From positions 372,001 through 436,000 of the forward strand of contig NZ_JAEUAV010000001.1 in NCBI RefSeq assembly GCF_019511605.1: a DNA stretch of 64,000 nt, read 5' to 3'. A program made the translations under genes and the position numbers. The notes under the pieces were generated by a model. It did no database searches and was not told the origin of the DNA. It worked only from the letters and a program-made list of their open reading frames with translations. Below, piece after piece: positions 16,913-26,111 of the stretch; position 1 is the first letter of the stretch, and each line of letters begins with the position of its first letter. This DNA is from Paraburkholderia phenoliruptrix (lineage in GTDB: Bacteria > Pseudomonadota > Gammaproteobacteria > Burkholderiales > Burkholderiaceae).

Positions 16913-17923
16913 TTAACGTTGCGCCACGCGTTGGCGAGCTAGTGGGTTCGAGATGTAGCGAACCACAAAGTCGGAAAGCGGCGAGTACGGCACGAGGCAC
17001 AAGCCGGAAAGCACCAGGGTGCCGAACTTCTTTTTCACACTCCAGAACGGATTGGCCAGGATGGCGTGAAAGTAGCCCCGTGAGTCGCGCATCATCCAGC
17101 GCCAGCGGTGTGCGAGCGTCGCGCGATATACGCTGGAACAGAAAATTGCCTTTTCGTGGCCGAAATCGTGAAACGTGGGCGACAGTTCAATGCCTAGGCG
17201 CGACTTCGCGATATTGCGCAGAATCGCCCAGCGCATACCGAGCGCCTTGGGTGCTTTCGATATCTGCTCGGAGTTCGCGAACGAAACCGTGCCGCCGTCG
17301 GCGTTATGCACGCGATAGCCCCCTAGCGATTTGCGCAGCGTGGCGACGGGCCCCACCAGCGCGGCGCCGTAGATCGCGAAGAAGTCCGCGCCATAGCGAT
17401 TGATTCCCGGCGCGGGAACCGGGAAGACCTGCCTGAGTGCGCTCACCCGATAGGCATTGCCGGACGCGGGCGGCGACGGATACAGCCAGCCCGCCTGCAG
17501 GAGTTCACCGCAGTTGGCGGGCGGCTCGGTATTCGGCACGTAGGCTCCCGTGTGTCGTCCGGTTGCATCCATCACGTCGAGCCGGAATTGCACTTTTGCC
17601 CATTGACCACTCGAGAAGATTTTCATCACCTCGGAGACGGCGCTCGGATACAGAATGTCGTCGGAGTCGAGAAGGATCGCGTACTCCGTCTGCAATGCGC
17701 TGATCGCGTGGTTATAGGCGGATACCTGGCCGCCGTTTTCCTGGAAGATGGCCGTAATGCGGCTGCCGTACTGCTCGATGATCGCTCTCGAGCCGTCAGT
17801 CGAACCGTCGTCGAGCACCACGACCTGCGTGCCCGGATAGTCCTGATCGAGCGCGGAATCGATCGCGGCCGCTAGATAGCGTTCGTAGTTGTAATTGCAA
17901 ATGACAACTGTGACCTGGTTCAT
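16913..17923 (-). CDS. Glycosyltransferase family 2
   Basis: A 336-residue GT-A enzyme of the inverting GT2 family, adding a sugar to the growing repeat unit on the cytoplasmic side. The Rossmann-like start VTVVICNYNYERYL (about 4-17), the VVLDDGSTDGS nucleotide-sugar motif (about 34-44) and AILLDSDDILYPSAV with the DxD metal site (about 85-99) are all present. The C-terminal third is amphipathic and may contact the membrane. Neighbours are the flippase below and the hydrolase-like gene above, within a closely spaced run. Donor and linkage cannot be read from the sequence. Confidence 0.9.
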   Translation of the reverse strand: MNQVTVVICNYNYERYLAAAIDSALDQDYPGTQVVVLDDGSTDGSRAIIEQYGSRITAIFQENGGQVSAYNHAISALQTEYAILLDSDDILYPSAVSEVMKIFSSGQWAKVQFRLDVMDATGRHTGAYVPNTEPPANCGELLQAGWLYPSPPASGNAYRVSALRQVFPVPAPGINRYGADFFAIYGAALVGPVATLRKSLGGYRVHNADGGTVSFANSEQISKAPKALGMRWAILRNIAKSRLGIELSPTFHDFGHEKAIFCSSVYRATLAHRWRWMMRDSRGYFHAILANPFWSVKKKFGTLVLSGLCLVPYSPLSDFVVRYISNPLARQRVAQR

Positions 17924-17965
17924 GGCGTTCGGCGCTATCTGAAGTGTTTCGGTGAATCGGAGTTG

Positions 17966-19426
17966 CTAGGCAAGGGAACGGACTGCGATGTAAGCAAGGT
18001 GCGTCGGCGGATCGTTGCCAGCTCCATTGACACGCTCAGGCACCTTGAAATTCAGCTGCAAACCGTCGTCATTCCAGGTAGTCGTCACCGTACCGGGTGC
18101 ACTTACCGTGCCTGTCAACGCATCTATGAACTCAACTCTTACTTCGCGCGACGCCGGCCGCCTGAGGCCCGCCAGTGCCACGCTTCGCTCGCCCGCCGCC
18201 GCCTTCACCTGAAGCACCACGTCATTACCGGAGCGCAAGCCACCGCCCGACGCACCCGGACCGAATTTCAACGCATTGGGCAAACTTGCCAGCGGGCCGG
18301 ATACCGTGTGACAAAGCACGACGAGGCTCCTGCCGGAGACGTTGTAGGTCCGCGTCGGCGGACCCCGATGAGTCAGACGAAACGGCTCATAGCCGTCCCA
18401 GTGATAGATCATGGAGACGTATTTGTTTGGATCGTCCCAGTTGTGATCGAGCGCCCATACCGCGAAGTCGAAAAAGTACTCCGGCAGGTAGTGCGGGTCC
18501 TTCATATACGCGTCGCCGATTTCGGTCTGCCAGATACCTCTTGCCGGCCCGTTTTTCACGTACCGCTCGTACAACTGGTCGATGTCGCTGACACCCAGGT
18601 AGTGCGTGTCGAGATAGTCGACCCAATCCAGCATGCGTTCATTCGAGGCCGGACTTCTGTACTCAAGCCACTTGTAGTAATTGGAAAGACCGCCCTGGTC
18701 TGGCCATCCGCCATACACGACATATGCGTTGTACTTGCGGATGATGCGTGCGGCCGGCAGATGCACTCGCTCCACGTAATCCTGCATCGCGCGCTCGTAT
18801 GGCTTTACCTTGCGATCGTCCTTGCTGAAGTTCGGACCATGCCAGAACGTCGCCTGCTGCGCGCCGCCCGAAAGCTTTCCGGCTGCCTCGTTCCAGATCT
18901 GGAAATAGCGCAAATTGAACGGCGGTGCGGAGTACTTGCGCACTGCTGCCTCGACGTAACGCGTCCACGCACGCACGTCCCGCGGTGCGGAATTGCTGTC
19001 GCCGGGCACAGTCGCATTCCACGGCGCCGTATAGCCGAGCAGTAATAGCGACTTGATGCCATTGCGATTGTTCAGAAGCAGCGCCGGCGCTAGATCGTTG
19101 TCGAACTGCGATCCCGTCTTGTCGACACGAACGGGTTCTGTGGGCGAGTCCGGCTGGCCGGGGCCGACGGAATCCCGTCCCCAGCTAATGCCCATCTGCC
19201 GCCACATTTCCACGTCGCGGCTTGCGCCTGCCCATCCATTCGCACCGATCATGTCGGTAATCCTGCGACCGCCGCTGCTGCGCCCTTGCGTGCCCGTGCC
19301 GCTCGAAGGTGACGTCTTGCCATACGCAAGGGGTATCGCGGCGCTAACGAGCGCCGCAAGGGTTCGCAACGCCCGACGTCTACCGGCACGCGCCAGACCG
19401 CTATACATTCGCCCGCCCACCGACAT
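17966..19426 (-). CDS. Exported glycoside hydrolase-like protein of the EPS locus
   Basis: A 486-residue protein with an N-terminal twin-arginine-like/Sec signal (RAGRRRALRTLAALVSAAIP, about 14-32) and a TIM-barrel hydrolase core of clan A type. Candidate catalytic acids are Glu180 in FQIWNEA and Glu302 in WQTEIGDAY, matching acid/base and nucleophile at the ends of barrel strands 4 and 7. After about residue 350 comes a beta-sandwich tail of the kind found in GH39-like and related enzymes. It probably trims or releases the polymer in the periplasm. Its start is 3 bp after the stop of the upstream glycosyltransferase, showing coupling. The exact GH family is uncertain. Confidence 0.78.
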   Translation of the reverse strand: MSVGGRMYSGLARAGRRRALRTLAALVSAAIPLAYGKTSPSSGTGTQGRSSGGRRITDMIGANGWAGASRDVEMWRQMGISWGRDSVGPGQPDSPTEPVRVDKTGSQFDNDLAPALLLNNRNGIKSLLLLGYTAPWNATVPGDSNSAPRDVRAWTRYVEAAVRKYSAPPFNLRYFQIWNEAAGKLSGGAQQATFWHGPNFSKDDRKVKPYERAMQDYVERVHLPAARIIRKYNAYVVYGGWPDQGGLSNYYKWLEYRSPASNERMLDWVDYLDTHYLGVSDIDQLYERYVKNGPARGIWQTEIGDAYMKDPHYLPEYFFDFAVWALDHNWDDPNKYVSMIYHWDGYEPFRLTHRGPPTRTYNVSGRSLVVLCHTVSGPLASLPNALKFGPGASGGGLRSGNDVVLQVKAAAGERSVALAGLRRPASREVRVEFIDALTGTVSAPGTVTTTWNDDGLQLNFKVPERVNGAGNDPPTHLAYIAVRSLA

Positions 19427-19429
19427 GCG

Positions 19430-20545
19430 CTAGCCCGCCGACGCGCTGGCCGGCACGCCCGACACACGAACGCCCGCCTGCCCCTTGAGAAGCTCCAGCA
19501 CCGCTTGCGCCGTCATGTCCCAGCGGAATTCGCGTGCACGCTCGTATCCCATTGCCTTATAACGTTGCCGCAGTACGTCGTCTGTCATCATGAGCGAGAT
19601 CTTTTCCGCCATGTCGTTTGCCGAAGTAGCGTCGCAATACAACGCCGCATCCCCGCACACCTCGGGGATGGAAGTGCGCGACGAGGCGACAACCGGACAA
19701 CCGCAGTACATGGCTTCCAACGGCGGCAGCCCGAAACCCTCATAAAGCGAGGGGAACACCAGACAGCCGGCGTTTTCGTAGAGTGCTTTCAATTCGCCGT
19801 CCGTGACGAAACCGGCCCACACTACTCTCTCTGACTGGGGTTGCTGTTCGCTGAGATCGCTGTTGAAAATGCGCGCGTTCTTGCCGCCCACCACCACGAA
19901 CTTCACGTGGTCGAGATGTCCCAGCTTTTCAATCGCCTCCAGCACGCGTTGCAGGTTCTTGCGCGGGTCGAGACTGCCTACCACCACGCAATAGACGTCC
20001 TTGACCAGATTCAGGCGTTCCAATACGGCCGGATCCGACGCGACGCGATCCAGATGATCCGCGGCAGGATGCACGACAGCCACGCGCGACTCGTCCACTT
20101 TCAGGTGATGGCAAATGCGCGACCGGGAGAACTTCGACACGGTGAGAATCATCGGCTGCATTCGCGGCAGCACGAAAAAGCACAAGCGATACCACAGCAC
20201 GAACTTCTTCGAGAATCCGCCTGGCACGTCGTACACCGCCATGTCGTGAACCATCACGACCTGGCGTCGTTTGAAGAGCGGATTCGTATTGCACAGGTTC
20301 AACAGCCTGACGCCACGCGAAACAAGCGGCAGCGTGATCTGCTCCCAAAGCGTGCCGCGCAGCCAGGGAAATCGCCGCTGCCATTTCAGTCGCGCGCCCG
20401 GTTCCCTCGTATCGCGGGGGACATAGACCTCCAGTTGCTCGCCTGGCGGAACGCGCATTTGCATAGCTCTAGTCAACTCATACGCGACTCTCTGCACACC
20501 CGTTACCGGCTGTGAAGTGAACTTCCCGTTAATTGCAAACGCCAT
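19430..20545 (-). CDS. Glycosyltransferase family 4 / group 1
   Basis: A 371-residue GT-B enzyme. The ATG at 20545 is chosen because GGAGA precedes it and the protein then begins AFAINGKFTSQPVTGVQRVAYEL, the standard N terminus of this subfamily; the longer open frame above it overlaps the kinase gene and looks non-coding. The second domain has VVVGSLDPRKNLQRVLEAI (about 190-208), VVWAGFVTDGELKALYENA, and the donor site FPSLYEGFGLPPLEAMYCG followed by CPVVASSRTSIPEVCGDAA. The enzyme should act on the cytoplasmic face during repeat-unit assembly. It sits between the Wzc-type kinase and the hydrolase-like gene. Confidence 0.92.
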   Translation of the reverse strand: MAFAINGKFTSQPVTGVQRVAYELTRAMQMRVPPGEQLEVYVPRDTREPGARLKWQRRFPWLRGTLWEQITLPLVSRGVRLLNLCNTNPLFKRRQVVMVHDMAVYDVPGGFSKKFVLWYRLCFFVLPRMQPMILTVSKFSRSRICHHLKVDESRVAVVHPAADHLDRVASDPAVLERLNLVKDVYCVVVGSLDPRKNLQRVLEAIEKLGHLDHVKFVVVGGKNARIFNSDLSEQQPQSERVVWAGFVTDGELKALYENAGCLVFPSLYEGFGLPPLEAMYCGCPVVASSRTSIPEVCGDAALYCDATSANDMAEKISLMMTDDVLRQRYKAMGYERAREFRWDMTAQAVLELLKGQAGVRVSGVPASASAG

Positions 20546-20591
20546 CAGCTTCTCCGTTTTGCGAATGATTCGAACGACGGTGGCAGTGCGC

Positions 20592-22940
20592 TCACGTTCG
20601 CAGAGGTCCACCGGTTGGTTCGGCATCGCCGTAATCGCTGGCGTAGTTGGTTGCGTAGCCATAGGTGCGCGTACTGCGTCGAAGCGGAATACCGTTGAAC
20701 ACGGCACCCGCAATGCGGCCCTCGGCGCGTTCCATCTTCTTGATCGTGTCTTCGATCTCCTCTTCGCTTTGCATGCCCGAGCGCAGGACCAGCAGCGAAG
20801 CGCCGGCTTCGCTCGCAATGATCGACGCGTCGGTGACTGCGAGGAACGGCGGCGTATCGAAGATAACCAGATCGAATTGCGCGCTCAGACGCTCGAGAAC
20901 TTCCTTGAAGCGCGGTCTCGCCAGCAACGCAGCTGGATTGTCCGGGCGCGATCCGCACGAGAGGAACGACAGATTCTCGATACCCGTATGACGAAGTGCA
21001 TTGCGCAGCGGCATGCGGTCAGAGAGAACTTCCGAAAGTCCCCCGCGGTTGCTCTGGTTGAACAGCGAGGCGAGATGGCCGCGGCGCATATCCGCATCGA
21101 TAAGGAGAACTCGAGCGCCTATCTCCGCCTGTAATGTTGCGATATTGGCCGCAACAAAACTCTTGCCCGCAGACGGCGTCGGCCCGATCACCATCAGAAT
21201 GTTGTTGCGCGAATGCGCGAGATCGCGTGCCAGAGAAGTGCGCACTGCCCGCAGTGCCTCCACCGACGAATCGTTCGGAAAACGTTCCGCGAGTATTCGG
21301 GTGCCGCCGCTCGGTACCTGAATCTCCGGCACACCGCCCGTCGCCGGTTGCGGCAAACCAGCCCGGGCAGCGGCGCCGGGCAGTGATTTGGCGCCCGGAT
21401 TGGTTCTGTCAAGCAACGACTGCTGCTGGCTGAACAGGATCTCTCCAAATACCGGCATGCTCATGCTGCGTTCGACATAACGCGGATCGGTCACGCCCGT
21501 GAGCACGTGGCGGCGCATGAACACCAGCACGATGCCCGACACGATGCCGAGTGCAAGACCGCCAGGCAGCACGAGCATCGGCTGCGGTTTCACTGGACGA
21601 TGCGGCGTGATAGCCTGGTCGACGATATGGGCGCCGCCCGTTGTGCTCGCCCGGCGCACCTGCAACTGCTCGGCTTTTTGCACCATGCCCAGGTAGATGG
21701 TCTCCGCCACCTTCTGCGCGCGCAGAAGATCGACGCTTTCGCGCTCCGACGCAGGCATGCCGTTGAAGTGGCCGTTGAAATTCGCCTTCGCGCTGTTCAG
21801 TTGTGCGAGTTGCGTGTCTACGCTCTGTACCCAACGGCTTTGCGGCGTATAGCGCTCGAGCAATTGCGTGCGTTGCAATTGCAGGGTTGCAATCTGCCGG
21901 TCGATGTCCAGACCGCCTTGCAGATACGCCTGTGCCTCGGCAGTAGGCTGCATGGATTGCGAATTCGCGCGGAACGCCTTCAGTGCTTCCTCGGCCTTTC
22001 TCAAGTCGCCCAGAAGACGGGGAAGCTCTCCGTTGATGAACGCCAGCGTCGTCGTGTCGTTGGCCTGGCGACTCGCAATCGCCGTTGCGAGGTATTGCTG
22101 ACCCAACGCATTCGCAACTTCGGCCGCCTTCGTCGCGCTCTTGTCCGTGTACTCGATCTGCACGAGACCCGAGTCCTTCAATTTGTCGCCAACCTTGATG
22201 GTGTTGTCAAAGCGCTTGATGGCATCCACTTCGTTCCAGCGAATAACCGTGAACTCAGTGTTGGGGCGCGCAACCAGTTCATCCACGCGCATTGAAATGC
22301 CATTGGCCGACACCGGTTTGCCCACGGTGCCGTGAAGGAAGACCTGGTCCTGGGGACCACGCAGTTCGTACGTGTTGTCCTCGCCTGCGACCAGCGTCAT
22401 CTTTTCTTCTTCCAGATCTTTAGGGACGTCGAGTACACCGATTTTTACCTGCTCGCCTCCCCAAGCGTAGGACTTCATTCCGAGCCATGGGCGCGAGGGC
22501 TCGCCAGGCGTCGCGAACTTCTCCGCGATGTCGCCAAGCAGAGGCAGTTTGCGCGGCGTCACCGAGACGTCGAAACGAAACCGCTCAATGACCGGCTGCA
22601 GCACGGAACGGCTGCGAATTACGCCCATCTCGGTGACGGGCGACGGGGCCGGCGGCGGAAGGTTCTCCTGATTCTGCAGTGCGAGTCCGAGTGCGTTGGG
22701 TTCCGGTGGGTCGACGCGGATCAGCACGTCTGCAGAATAGATAGGCGACGCAATCAGCAAATACGCGGCAGCCAGGCTGAAAACGACGACCGTGGTCAGT
22801 ACGATCTCCCAGACATGGTCGCGCATGAGACGGAGCATGGCGCGCGCGCTAAGCTGGCCACGCTCTGTGCTGGCACTCCCAGGGAGCGAATTCAGAGGAT
22901 AGTAGTCCACCGGTTTGATCCTTCCATGTTTGATGGGCAC
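20592..22940 (-). CDS. Wzc/BceF-type polysaccharide co-polymerase and tyrosine kinase
   Basis: Inner-membrane protein that controls chain length and export through autophosphorylation. It has 782 residues from a GTG at 22940: a Wzz domain with membrane helix at about 45-65, a long periplasmic coiled-coil (about 270-430), a GNVR-like segment and second helix (about 455-475), then the BY-kinase domain. That domain has Walker A GPTPSAGKS (586-594), Walker A' LLIDADMR (612-619) and Walker B VIFDTPP (692-698). The C-terminal tyrosine cluster is Tyr760, 762, 766 and 770. As first gene of the minus-strand run it probably carries the main EPS promoter in the gap above. No ribosome binding site is obvious, so the start is less certain than the family. 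Confidence 0.93.
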   Translation of the reverse strand: MPIKHGRIKPVDYYPLNSLPGSASTERGQLSARAMLRLMRDHVWEIVLTTVVVFSLAAAYLLIASPIYSADVLIRVDPPEPNALGLALQNQENLPPPAPSPVTEMGVIRSRSVLQPVIERFRFDVSVTPRKLPLLGDIAEKFATPGEPSRPWLGMKSYAWGGEQVKIGVLDVPKDLEEEKMTLVAGEDNTYELRGPQDQVFLHGTVGKPVSANGISMRVDELVARPNTEFTVIRWNEVDAIKRFDNTIKVGDKLKDSGLVQIEYTDKSATKAAEVANALGQQYLATAIASRQANDTTTLAFINGELPRLLGDLRKAEEALKAFRANSQSMQPTAEAQAYLQGGLDIDRQIATLQLQRTQLLERYTPQSRWVQSVDTQLAQLNSAKANFNGHFNGMPASERESVDLLRAQKVAETIYLGMVQKAEQLQVRRASTTGGAHIVDQAITPHRPVKPQPMLVLPGGLALGIVSGIVLVFMRRHVLTGVTDPRYVERSMSMPVFGEILFSQQQSLLDRTNPGAKSLPGAAARAGLPQPATGGVPEIQVPSGGTRILAERFPNDSSVEALRAVRTSLARDLAHSRNNILMVIGPTPSAGKSFVAANIATLQAEIGARVLLIDADMRRGHLASLFNQSNRGGLSEVLSDRMPLRNALRHTGIENLSFLSCGSRPDNPAALLARPRFKEVLERLSAQFDLVIFDTPPFLAVTDASIIASEAGASLLVLRSGMQSEEEIEDTIKKMERAEGRIAGAVFNGIPLRRSTRTYGYATNYASDYGDAEPTGGPLRT

Positions 22941-23910
22941 AGTAATGAGTCGACACCGCCTGGCTGCACCAACGGTCCACGCTCCACATCCGTTGCCGGC
23001 AGGAACGCGTATGGCGTAGCCCGACGCATCGTCGGAGCTACGTCATGGTTTTGCCAAGCCAAGTGGCTGTCCACCTGCTTGAACGATCAAAGGCTGCGCC
23101 GCAAGCAGCACGGCTCGCCCCGTCTCCAGACTTCGAATCCCCCAGATAGCGGAACGACAGCGTGACGCCGGGTTCCGCGCTTATTTCGTACTACAAATAG
23201 TCAAGTGTTCGATACGCCGACATGAGGACAGTCTGCTCAAGATACGCGGCCCGGCCCCGGACTCATATGAGCGTTGCCTCGTCGAACTTCATCAGCGCAA
23301 AGCACTTCAGGACACGGCAATAACTACACCTGAATCGACTGGCTAAAGCGAAAAAGGCGAAGAAATTGCGCATTGCTGGCATTCGATAGCCACTGCAGGG
23401 GCAACCGCTATTGCTTCAGATGTTGCAGTGAAGCATAGCGCTCATCTGGATAAGCGCAGCGCTCACGGCATAAATTCGGGTGCTATTGGCCGAATCCGCC
23501 GAAGCGATTACAACGCAACACTGCAGGCGGAAAGTGTTGTAGCTATGTGCAATGGATGTAACAGAGTGATACGGAATTGGGGGTCCGCGGGCCATATACA
23601 TTTAGTCACATTTCGCCGCGCCGCGACAAGCCCCAATAGTCGTTTGCCGACGGATCTGCCTTGTCTGGCGGGGCTTTTGGGCCGGAAGAACCTTTCGACC
23701 CCCAATAACCGCGCGCGAATTATGCGTAGCAAATCTTGCTGATTTCGCGGCCCATTTGTATGCCTTTATTTAGGCATTCGAGGTAACAATTTCCCCGATC
23801 ATCACAATTGCGCCAAAACACCGTCGGATACCGGCCACGTTCGCCAGGGTGATTTGAGTACGCTAATCTCGTCACGTAGACAGTGATTCACCCTGTTTGG
23901 AGAACTAAGC
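22941..23910. other. 970-bp intergenic region upstream of EPS kinase and AraC-type gene
   Basis: No convincing gene: short open frames exist but lack family-like composition or ribosome binding sites. It lies between divergent starts (22940 minus, 23911 plus) and likely holds the EPS operon promoter and upstream regulatory sites. A small inverted repeat ATGCCT-N6-AGGCAT is at 23760-23777 in an AT-rich stretch. I could not place a -35/-10 or sigma-54 promoter with confidence. Confidence 0.6.
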
Positions 23911-24909
23911 GTGACGACTTCCACAGATTTTCTTACGTCGTATCTTGATACGCACCGCAGCGGTCCAAGAGTAGCGACGCGGAAGCCTGCCAGGCATATT
24001 GGGCTTCTAGTGTCGCAGGAATGCTCGATGGCCACAGCCGGAGCAATCGGCGACGCATTCCGGCTTGCAAACGAATTGTCAGACGGCGCTACAGATGACT
24101 CGCCGTATCGTCTTTCCGTGCTTTCCGAGAGCGGAGGGCTGGTAACCAGCTCGTCCGGCATTTCAATCTGGACCCAGAGCATCGACCGCAATCGGCTAGG
24201 CGATTTCCACGCACTATTTGTCGCGTGCCGGGACGCGGCGCGAGTGCTCGAGTCAAACGACCGTCTCCTCTCGTGGATAGCCCGGCAAGGCTCGATCGCA
24301 TCATTCGACATTCAGCAAGGTGCGAACCTGGTGGTGGTCTGCAAGGACCCGTTGCATTCCACGGTCCCGATCTTCCTGTTTGATGATGCGCCGACGACCG
24401 CGCGTGCCAACAGTGCGACGCCCACCGATCTCGCCCTCGCGCAGATTGAACGCGACATAGGCACCGAAGTAGCGCGGAAGATCGCCGACATGCTGCAAAC
24501 GACCTACGTCGAGTCCGACAGGTTCGAACTGGACGACGCGAGCATCACTACGACCACGGAGAAGATCCGCGAGTCGGCGCGTTGGATAAAGGAGAACTAC
24601 AGCAATCCTATTTCCGTCGCAAAGGCGGCCGAGTGCGCGGCGATGAGCAAGCGCAACTATCAGCGCCGCTTCAAGTTCGAGTTCGGTATGACGCCGCTCG
24701 AGTATTTGTTGCGCACACGTTTCGAAGTAGTTCGCGCAATGCTGCGCAATACCGATCTGCCCGTCGACAAGATCGCGCGACGCTGCGGCATGGGGGACGG
24801 CAATCGCCTCGGCCGTCTCTTCAAGGAGCGCTATGGGATGTCCCCTACTCAATTTCGCGCCCAGCAACGCCTCGAAGTTGCGGAGCGATGCGTCGCAATT
24901 GACGACTGA
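23911..24909 (+). CDS. GlxA-type AraC-family transcriptional regulator
   Basis: A 332-residue regulator with a DJ-1/PfpI-like amidotransferase-fold N-terminal domain (about 27-185, starting HIGLLVSQECSMATAGAIGDAFRLANEL) and a C-terminal AraC HTH pair (about 222-320). The HTH part includes WIKENYSNPISVAKAAECAAMS, RNYQRRFKFEFGMTPLEYLL and VDKIARRCGMGDGNRLGRLF. The GTG start at 23911 follows TTGGAGA. The N-terminal fold has no catalytic role in such regulators. Divergent from the EPS operon and next to a TupA-like gene, it probably controls polymer synthesis, but no operator was identified. Confidence 0.88.
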   Translation: MTTSTDFLTSYLDTHRSGPRVATRKPARHIGLLVSQECSMATAGAIGDAFRLANELSDGATDDSPYRLSVLSESGGLVTSSSGISIWTQSIDRNRLGDFHALFVACRDAARVLESNDRLLSWIARQGSIASFDIQQGANLVVVCKDPLHSTVPIFLFDDAPTTARANSATPTDLALAQIERDIGTEVARKIADMLQTTYVESDRFELDDASITTTTEKIRESARWIKENYSNPISVAKAAECAAMSKRNYQRRFKFEFGMTPLEYLLRTRFEVVRAMLRNTDLPVDKIARRCGMGDGNRLGRLFKERYGMSPTQFRAQQRLEVAERCVAIDD

Positions 24910-25020
24910 CGACGACTGACGGCTAGTGCCCGTGCGGGCGGGAAACGCGCGGCTTCAATAGCGCGGTGCCCGTTCGCGCCCGCGGGCCAAGCATCGCACG
25001 CTATTCTCAGGGATAGGACA

Positions 25021-25965
25021 ATGACAACAACGAAGTCAGTGCAGTTTTCCCATGACGCGACAAGCCATCATCATAAGCAGCGTCATGAGTCGCCCGCAAG
25101 AAGGCTCAAAGAAGCGGTCAAATCCATGCTGCCGGCGCCATTGTTTCTTAGCCTGCTGCATCACAAGGAAATTGGCCGCTATCCGAACCTGCTGCGCCCG
25201 ACCACCTTCAACGAAAAGATCCTGCAGAAGAGCCTGCGGCCGGACCCCTGGTTTGTCGAACTGACGGACAAGCTGACGGTCCGCGAGTACGTGGCGACAA
25301 AACTCGGCGAGGAGCATGTGATACCGGTGCTGGCAGTGCCGGACGCCTTCACGAAAGAAGTATTCGACGCCCTGCCCGATCAGTTCGTGATGAAGGCAAA
25401 TCATGGCAGTAGTTATGTAGAAGTGGTCAGGAGCAAATCGGCAACGTCTTTCGAGCGACTGCGAGATCTTGCGAACTACTGGCTGTCGCTCGACTTCTAC
25501 AAGATTGCACGAGAAAGACATTACCGGCAGATCAAGCCACGCATCTTTTTCGAGCAGCTGTTGCTCGACCACAGTGGCAAGATTCCCGCCGATTACAAAC
25601 TGCACTGCTTCAACGGACGAAGCGGACGGCCGGCCATCTACATTCTGGTGATTTCGGACAGATTTGGCGGAAATACGCGGGGCGATGTGTACGACGTGGA
25701 CTGGAATCACCTCGACATAGCAATTGGGTACTACAAACGCAGCCCGATACCGGCGCCGCGCCCAGACAACCTCGAGGCCATTCTTCATGCAGCCACGAAG
25801 CTGTGCGAGGACTTCGACTACGTTCGTGTCGATCTGTATGCGCCCGACAACAAGGTTTATTTCGGCGAGCTAACGTTTACGCCCGGCGCCGGCGTGCTGC
25901 CTTTCACGCCCGACCGAATAGATTATGAGTGGGGAAAGCTGGTGCCCGACACCTTCTGTCGTTGA
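25021..25965 (+). CDS. TupA-like ATP-grasp protein
   Basis: A 314-residue soluble protein of the TupA-like ATP-grasp family, found in many polysaccharide loci; TupA itself is linked to teichuronopeptide synthesis. Family features are RPTTFNEKILQKSLRPDP with LTDKLTVREYV (about 60-90), QFVMKANHGSSYVEVVR (about 121-137), IFFEQLLLD and, at the end, FDYVRVDLYAPDNKVYFGELTFTPGAGVLPF, the metal/ATP site, quoted in parts here. It may couple an amino acid or peptide to a uronic acid. With the ATP-grasp gene at 7650 it is the second member of this fold in the locus. It is monocistronic and ends before a strong hairpin at 26016. Confidence 0.85.
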   Translation: MTTTKSVQFSHDATSHHHKQRHESPARRLKEAVKSMLPAPLFLSLLHHKEIGRYPNLLRPTTFNEKILQKSLRPDPWFVELTDKLTVREYVATKLGEEHVIPVLAVPDAFTKEVFDALPDQFVMKANHGSSYVEVVRSKSATSFERLRDLANYWLSLDFYKIARERHYRQIKPRIFFEQLLLDHSGKIPADYKLHCFNGRSGRPAIYILVISDRFGGNTRGDVYDVDWNHLDIAIGYYKRSPIPAPRPDNLEAILHAATKLCEDFDYVRVDLYAPDNKVYFGELTFTPGAGVLPFTPDRIDYEWGKLVPDTFCR

Positions 25966-26015
25966 CAGCACGCAGCGGGCACGCCGTTGCAGCGTGCGCA
26001 GGCCAACGTAAATAA

Positions 26016-26049
26016 GCCGCTGTCGCCCTGCAAGAAGGGCGACAGCGGC
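26016..26049. terminator. Bidirectional terminator hairpin
   Basis: Arms GCCGCTGTCGCCC and GGGCGACAGCGGC form a perfect 13-bp stem with the 8-base loop TGCAAGAA. It lies between the convergent TupA-like gene (ends 25965) and the hydrolase gene (ends 26112). On the minus strand the stem is followed by TTATTTACG, a weak U tract; on the plus strand there is none. Confidence 0.8.
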
Positions 26050-26062
26050 CTGGCTGAGGGAC

Positions 26063-26104
26063 GACTGAGACTCGGACCGAAGCTCGGACTGAGACTCGGA
26101 CCGA
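26063..26104. repeat. 18-bp direct repeat, period 24, after hydrolase stop codon
   Basis: GACTGAGACTCGGACCGA occurs exactly at 26063-26080 and 26087-26104, separated by AGCTCG, and the flanks carry further partial copies of GACTCGG. It sits between the hairpin at 26016-26049 and the stop codon of the hydrolase gene at 26112, so it would be in its 3' untranslated region. Confidence 0.8.
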
Positions 26105-26111
26105 GACTCGC

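Noticed and set aside
7650..22940. Reading the EPS locus as the known cepacian cluster
   Set aside because: It shares a mannose enzyme, transferase and kinase with bce loci, but there is no UDP-glucose dehydrogenase, OPX, phosphatase or acyltransferase gene in view, so gene names from that cluster were not used.
23428..23742. 104-codon open frame above the AraC-type gene
   Set aside because: No ribosome binding site or domain pattern; a similar antisense frame covers the same stretch.
26016..26049. Hairpin as part of a CRISPR or mobile element
   Set aside because: Single copy, placed between two convergent gene ends, best explained as a terminator.
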